Origin: Sipunculus nudus
Taxonomy: Eukaryota; Annelida; Sipuncula; Golfingiida; Sipunculidae
Direction of reading: 5' to 3'
DNA: 64,000 nucleotides
Assembly (NCBI GenBank): GCA_026874595.1
Contig: CM049308.1
Span: forward strand, 18,350,001 to 18,414,000
Under the pieces are notes generated by a model, which ran no database searches, had not been told where the DNA came from, and saw only the letters and a program-made list of their open reading frames with translations. Each line of letters starts with the position of its first letter. The stretch's first letter is position 1. The position numbers and the translations under genes are program-made. Shown here piece by piece: positions 33,916 through 46,925 of this stretch.

Positions 33916-33916
<1 letters not shown>

Positions 33917-33958
<42 letters not shown>
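33917..33958. repeat. (CT)n microsatellite
   Basis: About 20 CT dinucleotides; the open frames through it are Leu-Ser / Glu-Arg runs and not genes. Confidence 0.95.
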
Positions 33959-33961
<3 letters not shown>

Positions 33962-35190
33962 GCACATACACTACGCACATATTCACATACATATAATTTA
34001 TTTATTAAATTTATGCCTTCCTTGTGTGTATTATGTGACACAGTGTTACATGTTCAGATTCTATATTTTAAATTACATGGAACATTGTGATCTGTTTAAT
34101 GTGACTTTGTTTGTAATATTTAAGTGATTTTAATAGTAAAGATCTATGTATTCACAAAAATTTGGTAAATTCAATAAGTAATAATTAAAAAAAAAACTTC
34201 ATATAACGGATCATTCTTTAATTTAAGTGATGAGTGTGGACAAATTTCAGCCTATTGGATTATGTTTTTTATCCCGAGGATAACGTCGCACATTTTGTCT
34301 ATGAACGTCCGTTGGAACTCCACAACATATTCAGTCATGTCAGATACAAAAGACTGAAACTGGCGCCAAGATAAATATTCGGTACATTGGCCCATAGATA
34401 CACTTTTTTGTTTCTATTTGTGTTAGATTTTTGCATGAGAACCGCATCACAAGAATTTAACAACTTTTTTTAATCATGCAATAGATCCACCACGCTGCTG
34501 TCAGTTAGAGCGGTGAACCGTTTAAGGTATTAATCCTTTGAGCCAGGCACGAGGAGACCGTGGGAGTTTAAGTAAACTCAGATATATTACATCCGACCAA
34601 TTCATAACCATACCACTGTTGGCTAAGTCTATTCATTTTACATTGGATGACGTCAAATGACGTCAGTGTTCATAGCTACTATTCTGTGATTGTAAATATT
34701 AATTTAACCTACTAAGTAACCTCCTATGCGAAGTTTTGAATCGCTTACAAAAGTAAGACTAGCTTTGTGCAGGTTCATGTACACTAGCATTCGGGTGCTC
34801 GGTCCCCTTCCTCAGGTGTAAATGGAGCTGTTCCTCAGGTAGCAGTTCCCAGTGTTGCTCCGTTAACAAGGAATCCTCGTAATCAACTTTATTAATGATA
34901 TCTTAGAGTTAAATTTGGGTAACACTTGCCAAATTGGTTTTTAACATTAGATTCTCTTTCCATCTTCGGTAGAATTTAACCCATACATGCATATTATCGT
35001 CCCTCAGCCCCCCCCCCCTTTCGAATTTTTGGATCCGCCACTGATCATGGCCCCCTCCCCTACCTCAATCCTGGGTACGCCCCTGCTGAAAAGTATGAAA
35101 AAGGTATAAAAAGAAGTCTTTACATATAAACATGTATAATATTTTAAAATAAGTATAATGTGGCAGTACTGTAGAATCCATTCCACATAT

Positions 35191-35331
35191 CCACTGCCTT
35201 ACTCGCTCGGCAACACGCTGGTTGTCAGATCGCTCCAGGGCTCCAAGGAAAATGATCCAGGAATCGTACGGTTGTCTGATCATGTGGTCAAGCAAACACG
35301 ACACTCGCTGCTGGTTTGACCTTCCTTCTTG
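35191..35331 (-). CDS. Orphan CARD second exon, open but with mutated splice donor
   Basis: Read on the minus strand, an acceptor (ACTTGCAG) precedes 47 open codons that match the CARD exon at 56,400-56,540 codon for codon in length: QEGRSNQQRVSCLLDHMIRQ, then PYDSWIIFLGALERSDNQRV and AERVRQW. Identical blocks include QRVSCLLDH, DSW and VAE. The donor that reads TGG|GTATGT in the other copies is TGG|ATATGT here, so the invariant G is A. Flanking introns are not similar. It is either a remnant of a second CARD gene on the minus strand or a gene whose exon now reads through. No partner exons were recognised. Confidence 0.65.
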
Positions 35332-35689
35332 CTGCAAGTATATACCCGGTATATATATATTAAAAATAAATAAATATATAAGTAAATTTATTTCTAGGAA
35401 GCAAGCAACTTTTCAAACAATTTTCTCTTCTTTCGGTGTTTTAATGAATAAAACGTAATAATACAATTGATAATCCTACGAGTTCAGTCTCCCCTCCCAT
35501 ATCATGTAAAATATATGGAGATTAAAAAAAGGGGGTGGGGGGGGGGGACGGAGGGGGTGGATGGGGAGGGATCTAGGTTGCCCCCCCCCCCCCTCCGATC
35601 CGCTTTTATACCATTTTTTTTATGCGGATATACAAGAAATGTATGCCAAAGAATCGAGAAACACCTGTTTTTCACATGTATGGACCTGC

Positions 35690-36010
35690 AAGTGGGCCAG
35701 TCACACCCGGGTTTATTCACATGCACAATAGAGCTAAATCCCGTGCTGCATGGAGGTTCATTGAATTGTGAATGACCACAAGGCCGCATTCCATAGGGCC
35801 GCATTCCGGGCTTTGCCGAAGGCAGTTCGGCTGTTTTCGGCAGTATATTCTCCACTTAGGTTGGAAAACGCACAATAAAATCACTCAAAATGATGTGTAC
35901 ATAAAGAATTATTTATTCTCATATCGACCATGTCTCTGCGGGGACAATAACCTTTACAATAAGTTATGGCACTATGTCATGCGCAACGTGATTTCAGAGA
36001 ACTTTGAGGA
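35690..36010 (+). repeat. 0.95-kb repeat family, partial copy D
   Basis: It contains GCATTCCGGGCTTTGCCGAA, GGCAGTTCGGCTGTTTTCGG, ATTATTTATTCTCATATCGA and a terminal part matching 36,800-37,000. The GCCGAA..TTCGGC segment forms a short hairpin. Confidence 0.7.
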
Positions 36011-36049
36011 CAAAGGTGGACCAAATTCCTTTTATAAGTATTACTACCT

Positions 36050-37000
36050 GATAAACCTAGTATACCGGGCTTTTTACCGGGGTTGGGGAGATATATTAAC
36101 TAAGATGTTGAATGTTGGGTCATTTATTATTCTAAAAGTGAAAGAAAAATAGGTTTTCAGTGGGATACTGTCTCAACAGGATATATATTTTAAATATTTT
36201 TACATTTATTTTATCGCGCTGTGCTCGTGGCAAGATATTAATAACCCGGTAACCCTTGAACACCTGGTCAGTGATGATGTTTACATTGCGAACTAGAATG
36301 AGACGCGGGAGAATTCAGCTTTTCGATGATATTTGACTGGATTCTTTCGTTGGACGTAAAAAAGATTAGGTTGGTGTGAGGAACACATGAAAGAAAATTG
36401 AATGTACGTTGCAAGGAAACTGTTCCTAAAGAAAGAAACAGAAATATGCAAACCTCGTAAGTAGCAGAAGCGGACCCAACGAGACTCCATACAGAGGGTC
36501 CGTATCCCATTTACAGCCGCCGCAACTTTTTTTCATCGTATTAGACAAATTTTGAGGCCGGAAACAACGCCACGACTCCATCCCATCCCATCCATTGGGA
36601 CCTTGAATTATGTTTTGTCATTAATCCTTCTGGGTTGAACCCTTCATTTCATAAGCGAGAAACATGTGTTTTTCAATTTACTGACCACACAAGTGGGTGG
36701 GTACCTGGGTCAAATGTGGGGCCAGACAAATCCCTCATTGAAAGCAAGCGTTATTCATATGAACAATAGTCCTTAATCATGTGTGTGAGGTTGAGTGACC
36801 AGGATGTACGCATTCCGGTCACTGCCGAATGCAGTTCGGCTGTGCTCGGTCTAACATCCGTGCAAGTCAGTAAAAATGGAAAAATCCCTCAAGGTATTAT
36901 TCATTTTCATATCGCATATGTCACTCCTGGAATAATAACCTTTAAAATGTATGGCACAATGTCATACGCAAAGCGGTTTCAGAGCGATTTCCTGTTATAA
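36050..37000 (+). repeat. 0.95-kb repeat family, copy A (inverted relative to copy B)
   Basis: The reverse complement follows 56,775-57,765 almost throughout, including GGGTCCGCTTCTGCTACTTA, AATCCAGTCAAATATCATCG, AATGTAAACATCATCACTGA and CCCACTGAAAACCTA. The shared open frames (minus 36,268-36,510; plus 57,164-57,403) do not keep a common protein, so it is probably non-coding. Confidence 0.75.
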
Positions 37001-37005
37001 GTATT

Positions 37006-37016
37006 ATATATATATG

Positions 37017-37047
<31 letters not shown>

Positions 37048-37051
37048 ATAC

Positions 37052-37113
<62 letters not shown>
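37006..37113. repeat. Long (TA)n / TATG microsatellite
   Basis: More than 100 bases of TA with TATATG and TACATA interruptions, abutting the 3' end of the minus-strand LTR. Confidence 0.95.
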
Positions 37114-37117
<4 letters not shown>

Positions 37118-37738
37118 ACTATGCAGCGTGAAATGTCTAGGGGAATGAATAAAGAAGTCAGTGGTTTTTGTTAACAAATAACTATAATTTATTCTTAAAA
37201 CAACCCTAACATTACTATACACCAAATCAGTACAATTACACAGTACAACAACAGTATAACAGCAAATAAATATAATCACAGAGCCTAATAAACAAAGTGC
37301 ACAGTACCTGGATACCACCACTGCCACAGCGTAGTCCTTTAAAGCATATAATTCAGATGAACAGTTCACACAAATCTTCTCAGAGAATAACAGTCCAAAG
37401 TAAAGATCTTGTAACAATTGCGAAAATAAACTGAAAAACCAAAAAGATTCGTCACAAATCCATAAGAAAATCTGTAATTGCCGCACTTATCGGAATAGGT
37501 CCCACAAACTGACATACACGCTTCTTTGTTCGCTGGAATTTTCCCTTACCTCCCTCTCGGCTCTAAAAACACTGCCCCTATTTATAACTTTTCATTCGAA
37601 AACTCTAGGCGATGCTGCCACGGAAACGAGCTACGGTGCTACACAAACCAAATGCCAACAACACATAGAACATCCGTGTGCACAATAAAACAATCATCTG
37701 TGAGACCACTGCACACAATAAAAGGGGCACCTGTAACA
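37114..37738 (-). repeat. Solo LTR (minus orientation)
   Basis: In minus orientation it starts TGTTACAGGTG, has a TATAAATAGGGG promoter-like box (around 37,585-37,574), AAGAATAAA near its end, and finishes TAGACATTTCACGCTGCATA. It aligns along most of its length to 40,110-40,851 in opposite orientation. No pol-like coding lies next to it, so it looks like a solo LTR. Confidence 0.65.
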
Positions 37739-40109
37739 ATACATGTTATTCCTTATTCACCCAGTAACTTCATATATGAATTTAATGAAAATTCTAGGAA
37801 ATACGCGTATCTCCTGCAATCCAATGCCAGAAAATTCACACATTTACTGATATGAAAAGCATTGATAATAATCTGTTTTCGTTGCATATATGTTCATCAA
37901 TATCGTTAGAATTAATGCTAACATGACCTACGCAGCTGTGCACATGCATCATTATCAATATATGTCTTAATTTTCTGAATACAAGTCGAGATGTTCAAGA
38001 ACTAGTTGTTTTGCCGTATTTTTTTATAATTTTCAACAAATACGGCAAATGGTACATAAAATCTTCAGTGAAATAAGCTACTTTGCAAGCAGAAAATATA
38101 CTTTTAAAATCTTTAAATTCTCGTTTTGGGACACTATATGCAGCTGCTAATTTACATCATCCAAGAGGATGAGGTATTCAGCGTATTCAGTGTTTCCCCT
38201 TTCCCCTATATTATAGGTTCTGATAGAAGGCCTCTTCAGTGTCGTCTGAAAACACCGTAAAGTAAAGGGTGCTAAGATTAAACTGGTGTCACCCCATTTT
38301 CCTGTAATTTTTTTTACGCATGGGGTCCTACACATTAATATCCATTACATATATAGGCTTAACAGCTGTCGAGTAGTAAAACCGGGGAACTGTGAGTCCG
38401 GTTTTTGGCAACTTGTTTTCATCAGTGTCACACCACTAGAGATGGGAAGAGACCATGCAGGTTCTTTTAACTTTCAAACCTGCTGGCTGAAACTAGTGCA
38501 TCGTACACTATAAAATATAAATGAGACATGAGTAAACAAAAACAAATTAATATATTATATTAAAAATACACTAACGGTTTTTCGGAGAGAAATCACCGTG
38601 GCCTTCCTCACACACCGTCAATCAACGCTTATTGACATCATCTCACAGCTGTCTACACTCTTGATGCACGCAGACCTGGCCCTGGACTGCAAATATCGTC
38701 AGGCTACATGAACTGGCGCACTGATCGGAGACTTGTCATGAATTTCGACTTAATCACTTCTTATATATGCTTGCTCACGTATCAAGTCCTGACCGTCTTC
38801 TGGCCAATTACCACTTCCCATTATGCTGACTGCCAATTATTACATGGATCTTAATATGAACACGCCTCAAGAGACAAAACCATGAGAAAACCAAACTTAA
38901 CAGGCGCCGTTCCTTTGAAGTCTACAGATAACAATCATTACTAAAGAGATTGCCAAACACTGCACTGAAATTAACATCAAACGAGGCAGGTGTGCTTTCA
39001 AACTGATATCGAAACATAATACTCTATATTAATGTACAGTAATTTATCAAATAACTATCTGATTATACTCCCTACTAGAACATGCAATACAATAACTAAG
39101 TCCCAGTCCTCTGGTAACAATCAGGAATAATTTTCTGAACCCTGTACAGCAAATTATGGTGATGAAGTTATCAGTATTTTCACATAATTGGATAAACCAA
39201 TGCCTTCCCTGAAACCCCTTTGGTAAGCTATGGTATAATAATATAATCCATGATTCTTTGAACCTGTGAATCTTCTGCATTCATCCGCTGAACCCATTAT
39301 TTGTAAATCTTGGTAGAAATTACCCCTTAATTTCAGGGAATACTTGTATTTCCTAAGATTTTCAGAATATACATGAAGTCCCTGCATGAACGAATTAGGA
39401 ATTATTTACTGAAAGTTTAAGAAAATACACGTATTTCCTGATTTCCCACAATCACTGTAACATATACACTCCTAAATAGTTCAGTCTACAAGTTTCATTT
39501 TTCATACAGTACAATGCATACCAAATAAGTACGTTTTTATCCGGAACTAGCAAAGTGTCCCGGGCCTACCAAGATCTTACTTTCCCCCATAGCGTTCCAG
39601 CTCTGGGCCAGTTCTGTACAAATTTAGCCGAATCGACCTTATTGGGCAAACGTTTGTTGTAGGAGACACTTGCTAAAACCATTTGGATGCGACGTCCTGG
39701 AGTACACACTGCGAGAAAAAATAATCCGCCATAATTTGTATGCTTATTTGGATTGTTTTTATTCCGTTCAAAGAAAGAATCGGTTTGAGAATGTTACTTT
39801 TATGTGAAAGCACATTTTTTATAATTTATGAAAAATGTAACATGTTATATCATCCTAAATTCTGTGAGGTTTCTAACTTTAAAAATGAATATAGGCCTAT
39901 ATAAACATGATAGATATATTCATTGGATTGTTAAAGTTTTAAAGGTGATATGCCCCTGTTGGCTTTGAACTCGTGAGTTTCAGCTACGCTTTACAATGAC
40001 TAAACTAATTAACTCCTGTTAAATCTGTACTTAATGATTTTCTTTCAAAACTGCAGATGCCTGCAGATGTGTATTTTAAAGTATTTTTTAGTATTATATA
40101 ACTATATAT
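37739..40109. other. Spacer between two opposed LTRs, no gene seen
   Basis: No open frame in these 2.4 kb shows retroelement or host motifs. AT-rich, with no strong internal repeats. Confidence 0.5.
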
Positions 40110-40851
40110 TGTAACATGTATCTGTTTGTTATTCGCGGGATATTACATAACTTGGCATGTGCTAGGCATTCTGATTCGTGTTGAGCCAGACCCTGTGCGC
40201 TGCTATGGGATCCGCGCTGGCTGAACCCTGGCTTGTAGAAACACAGCGCTCGGTGTAGTCTAGAATTTTCGGGTCTGTTCATGCGCTATGGGCGCGTGTG
40301 TATTGGTGTAGTCTAGTAGGTTCCAGAATGGAAGTTTCTCCGCTTCGGATGAAAAAGTAAAATAGGGGTTGTGTTTAGAGAAGACAGAGAGAAAAATACC
40401 ACCGGACACGGAAGAGTGCGACTCTCTCGTCAGTTTTGGGACCTTTTCCGATAATTGCAGAACTTATAGATATTCTATGGATTTTTACAGACTTTATTAA
40501 GGATTGTCTTCAATTTGCCTTTAGGATTATTACCAGAACTTCACTTTTGGATTAAAACAGATTGTTTCCGCGATTAAATTGGACTATTCTATGAGAAGAT
40601 TTACATGAACTGTTCATCTGGAATATTTGTGTTAAAGGACTCCCGTTGAGCTGTGACAGTGGTGGTATCCAGAAATAAAAGCCTAGGATCCGGACACTCC
40701 GGTACTGTACATTTTTGTTATTGTTATACTGAGTAATTGTATTGATTTAGTGTATTGTATTGTCAGGGTTGTTTTAAGAATAAAGTATAATTATTTGTTA
40801 AAAAACCTTCTTTATTAATTTTCCTAGACATTTCACGCTGCCTAGTGTTGC
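40110..40851 (+). repeat. Solo LTR (plus orientation)
   Basis: It starts TGTAACATGTATC and ends near CCTAGTGTTGCG. It contains CAGTGGTGGTATCCAG, GTTTTAAGAATAAAGTATAA (poly-A signal) and TAGACATTTCACGCTGCCTA, shared with the minus-strand LTR. The ends are mutated relative to a perfect TGTAACA/TGTTACA pair. Confidence 0.65.
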
Positions 40852-40990
40852 GGAATCTGAATTTTTTTTTATCTTCGTAACAAAATTTGTGCTCGTCACG
40901 ATTACATGATCTGTTGTTATAAGGTTCCGTAACATAATGCTTTAACATTGTACGTACATTGTACATGCATAGTACATACAATGTACATAG

Positions 40991-41054
40991 TATATATATA
41001 TATATATATATTATCGGCTCCGAGTTTGGTGCTGCGCCCCCCCCCCCCCCCCCC
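40991..41054. repeat. (TA)n followed by C-run
   Basis: TA run at 40,991-41,011 and C-run at 41,036-41,054. The Pro-rich and Ile-Tyr frames here are artefacts. Confidence 0.9.
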
Positions 41055-42299
41055 GCCACCTTGACCTTTCAGCTTGATGTACACGTTAGACTGAATTTTC
41101 TCTGTAAACATGTAAGGTATAATCCTATGTTGCATATTTCACTGTAATATAGATCGTACATAAAATAATTGAATAATTATCGATCATCAGTTGTTTTCTA
41201 TCTTTCAGTCATGGAATATAATTTTATAAACGATTACTACCTCTACTGCATATTTATATATGGAACTCAAGCTTAAGTAGGCTTATGTACTCGAAGCAAT
41301 CAAAATGTATGTGAATGATGTCTCCGCACTGGAACACACTCGCCGCATATGGTAGTTAGGCCCGATTCTTTTAGTCGCATTTTGTAATGCTGCTCAGACC
41401 TCGTCGGGCTGGCCCAGCTTGAATCACAAAGTTGTCATCCATTCAGTACGTGCGCACGGACGGAGGTGGGAGTGGTTTAAAATAAAAACTGATCAGACAG
41501 CCCGCCCCTTCCCCAGTTCAATATCCTGGACACGCCCCTTGGCCCATTTATTACACATATTATATTTAAGGCCAATATTCCCCGCAAAATTAAGGCTGCA
41601 TGGTTATTCGCTTTTCCACAGGAGCGATAACCATATAATAAACAGGTTGTATGCCTGTCGCATGTACACACAATGTAAACAGCTACTTTGAACCTGGTCA
41701 ATGTTCGCTCAAAGTAAGCTGTATTTTGTTCCTCTGACATAAGAGAGTTTATTGACTGTCAGACCTGTTAAAGTTTCGTCTACTGTTCACGACTGCATTG
41801 GTATTTATGCCTGCATTTATCCCTTTAAGACAGGACCAAGGGAGCCGCTGTGTACTGTCCAATAGGCCTGGGATAACAGGTATTTTCCTAGACATATATC
41901 TGCAACAGATCTGGAATTCAGGATAAAGGTTAGATTTATTTCCCGTACCCACTGAGATTAGCATGGTTTCTGCTTGGTAAAAAAAACACCTCAAATTATA
42001 TTCAACTTTAATTATGATTCGCTAATGAATTGAGGGTGTAGGGTTGCGCAGTGTAGGCTTAGATCTGTTTATAAACAATATGTTGATGTAAAAGACTATT
42101 ATATAATTGATTAATTGTGTGGTTACTTTATCTGTCCCTGGGGAGATTTCAAGATGGCGGACTGATAGCCTATGATGCTTAAAAATTCCCGGTGTAATAC
42201 ACAGGCACACGGTTTGACTTATATGGAATTGAGATCCCCGGATGTAATATATCTTATACCTATAAAAAAATACTTATTGGTCCACTTTTATTCTTAATG

Positions 42300-42540
42300 T
42301 TCTCTGAAACTGCGTTGCGTATGAGACTGTGTCATACCTCATTTTAAAGGTTATTTTTCTCGCAGTGACCTCGCCGATATAAGAATAAATAATATTTACT
42401 GTACACATCATCTGAGTGATTTTTTCGTGGCTTTAAAACAGCCGAACTGCCTTCGGCAAAGACCGGAATGCACAATATGAATAACCCCTGCTCTTAGTGA
42501 CGGATTTAAGCATGTTTGGCCTGACAAATGCAGTGACTTG
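42300..42540 (-). repeat. 0.95-kb repeat family, partial copy C
   Basis: It matches 56,774-57,070: TCTCTGAAACTGCGTTGCG.., CATTTTAAAGG, AACAGCCGAACTGCCTTCGG and ACCGGAATGCA, followed by the AATAACCCCTGCTCTTAGTG part. Same orientation as copy B. Confidence 0.7.
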
Positions 42541-43740
42541 GAAAATGTTGGCATGGATATTGTTTGCGAGACCTCAATTTATTTTCTTGTATCAGCTAGT
42601 ATAACAATTAAGGAAAAAAGAATAGTGAAATTGAAACATGCAAAGCTCTGAGACCTTGAAAGTTCGGCAAAGGTCACAGAAACCGGGTCAATTGAATTCG
42701 GCAATGAGAGAGCTGTCCTGATTAAGTGCCGAATCGGAGTAAAATTCAAGGAAGGAAAAAAAAATTAGATGTAAATAATGAAATCAAATTATTGTTCACG
42801 TGGTGAGATAAAAAATTATGCAAGACATCAAAGACATATCTTGTTTTCCTAATAGGTTTAAAACACCATCAATTTCGAGTTTACGGTTATAAACCCTCTT
42901 AAACTATGGCAATATTTAAATAATTTCAGAAGGGGTAATATAACGCAAATTTCATCCATTTATATACATGACCACACATCAATAATTATTAAATGGCGTC
43001 CAAACTATGGATACATTTTCGGAATGCTCATTTGATAAGCTTTCTAAAAATATATATTTCCAAATATTATCAAAATATTCCGACGAAAGTTATATCTTTA
43101 CATATATATATATATAGTGAAACTTACTAATAAGTACGCGTTTCTGAATTCAGGAAAAAGTCGTTTCGTGTTTGACCTTTTTATTCACTTTTTTTGCTTG
43201 TGACGTCATTAAGTGCACAAGTACCACTAAATACAATACTAAATATATAGTCCAAAAAAAAAATGATCGTGGTTATTGTGAAACAAGCTCACCCTATGCA
43301 TGCCCGGAACGACCATCGACCATCTAACGACAATGCGGCCCCGCGAATTTCTATGGATGGGGATATCCCTTGATAAAATAATGAGAAAATCAACATAATC
43401 CTGCCCCTTTCTATCTTCAGATTTGCAAGCAAACCACAAACTCATGTGTTGCATATGCGTAAACACACACATTTGTGTGGTTTCAGTGTAAATATTTTAA
43501 GTTAAAACTTAAAGAACATGATAAATAATTGATTAAAAAAATAAATAAAAAATTCCTCCAACTCAATTTTGTCATCAACTCACATTATCACAATCACGGT
43601 CATCGTGAAGACTGAATGTTTATAATACAGCTTCATTTTTTATTTTATTTTTTATTGAGATGACGTTATAATGTGTGCCTGTGCACCAAATGACCTCAAG
43701 GGAAAGAATCGACCGGAAAAGTCGAACACGAATTGACTTT
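42541..43740. other. No gene seen
   Basis: AT-rich DNA with a short TA run near 43,103. No coding or strong repeat signal. Confidence 0.45.
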
Positions 43741-44612
43741 TCTTTCAGCGCGCTGAATGCAAGCTCAAACTTCAAACAAAATACCCAGGAGAGACTGGAC
43801 CAAATCTCCTTGGAAACGTGATATTAGGTCATTGTGACCCCTATCCTGTGAACCACTGGCTAAGAACATGATTTTGAGCACCCAGACAGACCGTTTGGCT
43901 GCAATCTTCTGACACTTTATCAAAGGAGGATCTGGGCAGATCTACTTAAAAACCTTGAGACCAAGTCATAGTGACCAATATTCTGCAACTGACTGCCAAA
44001 AATATGATAATGAGCATCCAGACAGTCAGGCAGGACTGTTTGACCTAACGCCTTCTAATATAACATCCAAGGAGGTCCTTGGCAAGTCTCCCTTGAATCC
44101 TGAAATTTAGTCACTGTGACCTATGTCCTTTGAGCTATAGGCACAATACTTAATTCTGAGCACCCAGAAAGTCAGACAGGGCATAAAGCCTAACTGTTGG
44201 ATCTACAAATGTCATTTTTAACGTAAAAGGGAGATCATTATAATGCCTCCTTTGACATTCAAAATAAAGTCACTGTAACCTTAAATCTTTGAGCTATGTG
44301 ATAAAACATGATTTGAGTATCCTGTCCGGGTGGACAGAAGTTGCGGCAGTTTGACATAAAAACCTATAACTTAGCAACTGGGGAGTTCTGGTAAAATCTT
44401 CTTGAGAACCTTAAATAAGATGGAAGTTGCCAACTTCCTGAGGACTATAGGGAAATATTGTTGAACACTCTTAAAGACATTTGACCCATCGTTCAAGGAT
44501 CCCTTACAAATATTTTTCACCAGATCATGACACCAATAATCAACACATGCAACACGTGTACCTCAAAAATCAGCTGAGGGTCATGACCAATGGGTCACTT
44601 GTTATCTTTTCT
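43740..44612 (+). repeat. CCGT-family repeat, right part with internal ~130-150-bp units
   Basis: Repeated phrases GTCACTGTGACC, TTTGAGCTATAG, GAGCACCCAGA.AGTCAG and GAGGTCCTTGG recur three to five times. It ends AATCAGCTGAGGGTCATGAC then GGGTCACTTGTT, the family's right end. Confidence 0.65.
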
Positions 44613-46740
44613 CCTCAGTGCAGGTATATACATATCTGCAAATTTTAAAATTAAAAGTTTAAAATAAATAAAAAAATATATTTTAAAAACTTTCTGTTAT
44701 TCGGGATATAAAGAGGCATGGTTAGTCCTTATCATAAACGGAATAGAAATATGTTAATTTTGTCATTCAGCGTTTTTCAAGCCTGAAAGTTTACAATTTT
44801 AAGATACTTAAATTAATTAAATAAGTGATTATTTGTTTATAATAAGGGCGTAATAAAAACAGCCAAGCAAAGCTGATGTATACATTCCATATGAACGGCA
44901 TGGGGCAATTCGTTTGTGTTTTCTTTTATTCGACTGAAATAAATTTCAAATATAAATTTTTAACTTTTCATATGAATTTTAAAATGAATATAATGATAAT
45001 TAAATATACATGAATATAAAAATAAATATAATTTTAGAACGTTACTGTTGCTTAGGGTATAAATAAGCAAAATTAGTCCCAATCATTAATTGGAACGAAT
45101 AATTTTCTAAATTCAGTCCAAAGTCCGGTTTTAAATTTTAAAATTCACTAGTTTAAGTAGTTAATTGGATTAAATAAATATCAAATAACGTTTACATTTG
45201 AGTATTATTCAGCTTTATGAGCTGAATCACATCATAATTTTGGTGGGTCTATTCAACTGAAACGGCATGGGATAGGATTCAGTTTTATATTTTTAAATTT
45301 TATTAAAGCAAGTTTTAAATTATTTTTCTACTTGATTTTTTAATTTGAAATTTAAAAAATGAAAATTAGTTTGGAAATTTACAGTTGTCATGACATTATT
45401 CGTAAGGTTTTAATTTTGATGAGGTAAATGTTAAACATATATTGCTCAACAATAATATTTCCGTTTATTGCCAAAAATAGAGTGCATTTAAGCTTCTCTA
45501 AATTAAATTTTAAAATTTTGAATACTATAATGTAGATTTGCTTCATTATTTAAGCCGGCCGCATAGTAATCCTGTTTAACACAAGCGGCACGGAAAAGTT
45601 GTGCTGTCATATTGCGAAAAAATTTTATGGCAAAATTTTCATAAAAATTGTTGGACAGAAACCAATGAAATGGTTTCATAACTATTCGGATCTATAACTT
45701 AAAATATAGTGGAACAATATGAACAATATGAACACGCTGGATGTACACGTCTTTATTATAGTTGGCAAGACAGCAAAGACATTTTGATTTATTTTAAAAA
45801 AATAAATATATAACTTATCTTTCTGGTTTAAGTTTTTTAAACCCCTTTTCCATGAAATTCTAGTTCAATGTCCGGCCAAATTTTAACGGTTAAATCATTT
45901 TAATCTCCAAATCGTTCTTGAAAAGATGTAAAATATGTTTATATTAAATGTTTACATTAGCATTCTGTCTTAATTTTGCATTGTGTCCGTCAGGACAGCA
46001 AAACTTTAGAGTGATAACTTGTATGTTTTATTTCCGTTAGACTTATCAATTTAAAGACTCAAATTTAGAATGTATAAATAAAAGTGTAGGTAAGCATTTA
46101 GAATATTTTGGACAAATTTCAGGCCATAGGCGCTGCGTGAAAAAAAGCTGCCAAACCCAGCGGAGAGCTAATGTTATCTTTACTCTGAGATTTCACCCAG
46201 TAACTTCCTATTTTAATTTATCAAGTGTGTTCTTGATTTTAAAGTTATTGTGTAAAAGTATTAAGCCATGGTTACCAGGTGACCTGATTACTAAAGGTCC
46301 TGTTAACTGACCTTTAATTTATATACAGTTTGGTTCATTAGTTCCGGACACGTACGTCAACGTCTGACACTAACACACAGGACAGTTGGTATTGAATCAC
46401 TTTTTATACAAGTTAAGTCTAATCGAAGAGGTAGATAACTGATCAGATAATAATTTGGTGATTATGATATTCTTTCTTCTTTTAATTCACAAAAAAATGT
46501 CATCTGTTCCCAGAAGTCTCTCAGGTAAAACCATAAAAAAAGATACAAATAGATATATTAACAATAACAAAGGGGGATAATAATAGTCATTGTTTGGCTA
46601 ACAAAAGAATCAGCAATATAAAAGAATTATTTCAACAGCCACATTAACCAGAAAAATAATGTTATCTGTCTTTTATAAACATGAGGTCAAATTTTCACTG
46701 TTAAATCCAATTATTTTTGAAAATTAATAAAAAATATATA
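44613..46740. other. Very AT-rich stretch, no gene seen
   Basis: Long runs of AAATTT-type sequence and no coding signal. Two imperfect units (44.68-44.95 and 45.03-45.30 kb) share GGGCATGG / AATAAATTTC phrases and are probably an old duplication. Confidence 0.4.
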
Positions 46741-46742
46741 TC

Positions 46743-46925
46743 TCAACACTGACCGAATGATATGTTATGCAATTTAGTGTAGTTCTTTCCCATCGTTCCA
46801 AACTGTAAAAGACGGACAAGGGTTCCTACAAAAATATGTTTCGAAGACTTAAGAAGAGGCATTTTTTCGCAAATATCCGACAAAGTTAAATTGTCATTAA
46901 ATTGGAAATATAACAGGATTTCCTT
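46743..46925 (-). CDS. Candidate minus-strand coding exon, unknown
   Basis: A minus-strand frame reads MKEILLYFQFNDNLTLSDIC, then EKMPLLKSSKHIFVGTLVRL and LQFGTMGKN. The alternation of hydrophobic and polar residues looks like a small helical or winged-helix domain rather than random AT-rich translation. A possible acceptor (AAAGGCAG) lies just upstream of the ATG; the donor (GTCAGT) is weak. I do not recognise the family. No neighbouring exon supports it. Confidence 0.2.
   Translation of the reverse strand, partial: KEILLYFQFNDNLTLSDICEKMPLLKSSKHIFVGTLVRLLQFGTMGKNYTKLHNISFGQC

Noticed and set aside
33811-34090. Leu-Ser and Glu-Arg repeat frames
   Set aside because: Translation of the (CT)n microsatellite.
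35502-35855. Pro-rich minus-strand frame and its plus-strand Gly-rich partner
   Set aside because: Produced by G/C runs near 35,530-35,595.
35772-36152. 126-codon open frame
   Set aside because: It lies in repeat copies D and A; matching frames in other copies are not conserved as protein.
37004-37486. 160-codon minus-strand frame
   Set aside because: It spans the LTR end and a long (TA)n run that yields Ile-Tyr repeats; no motif.
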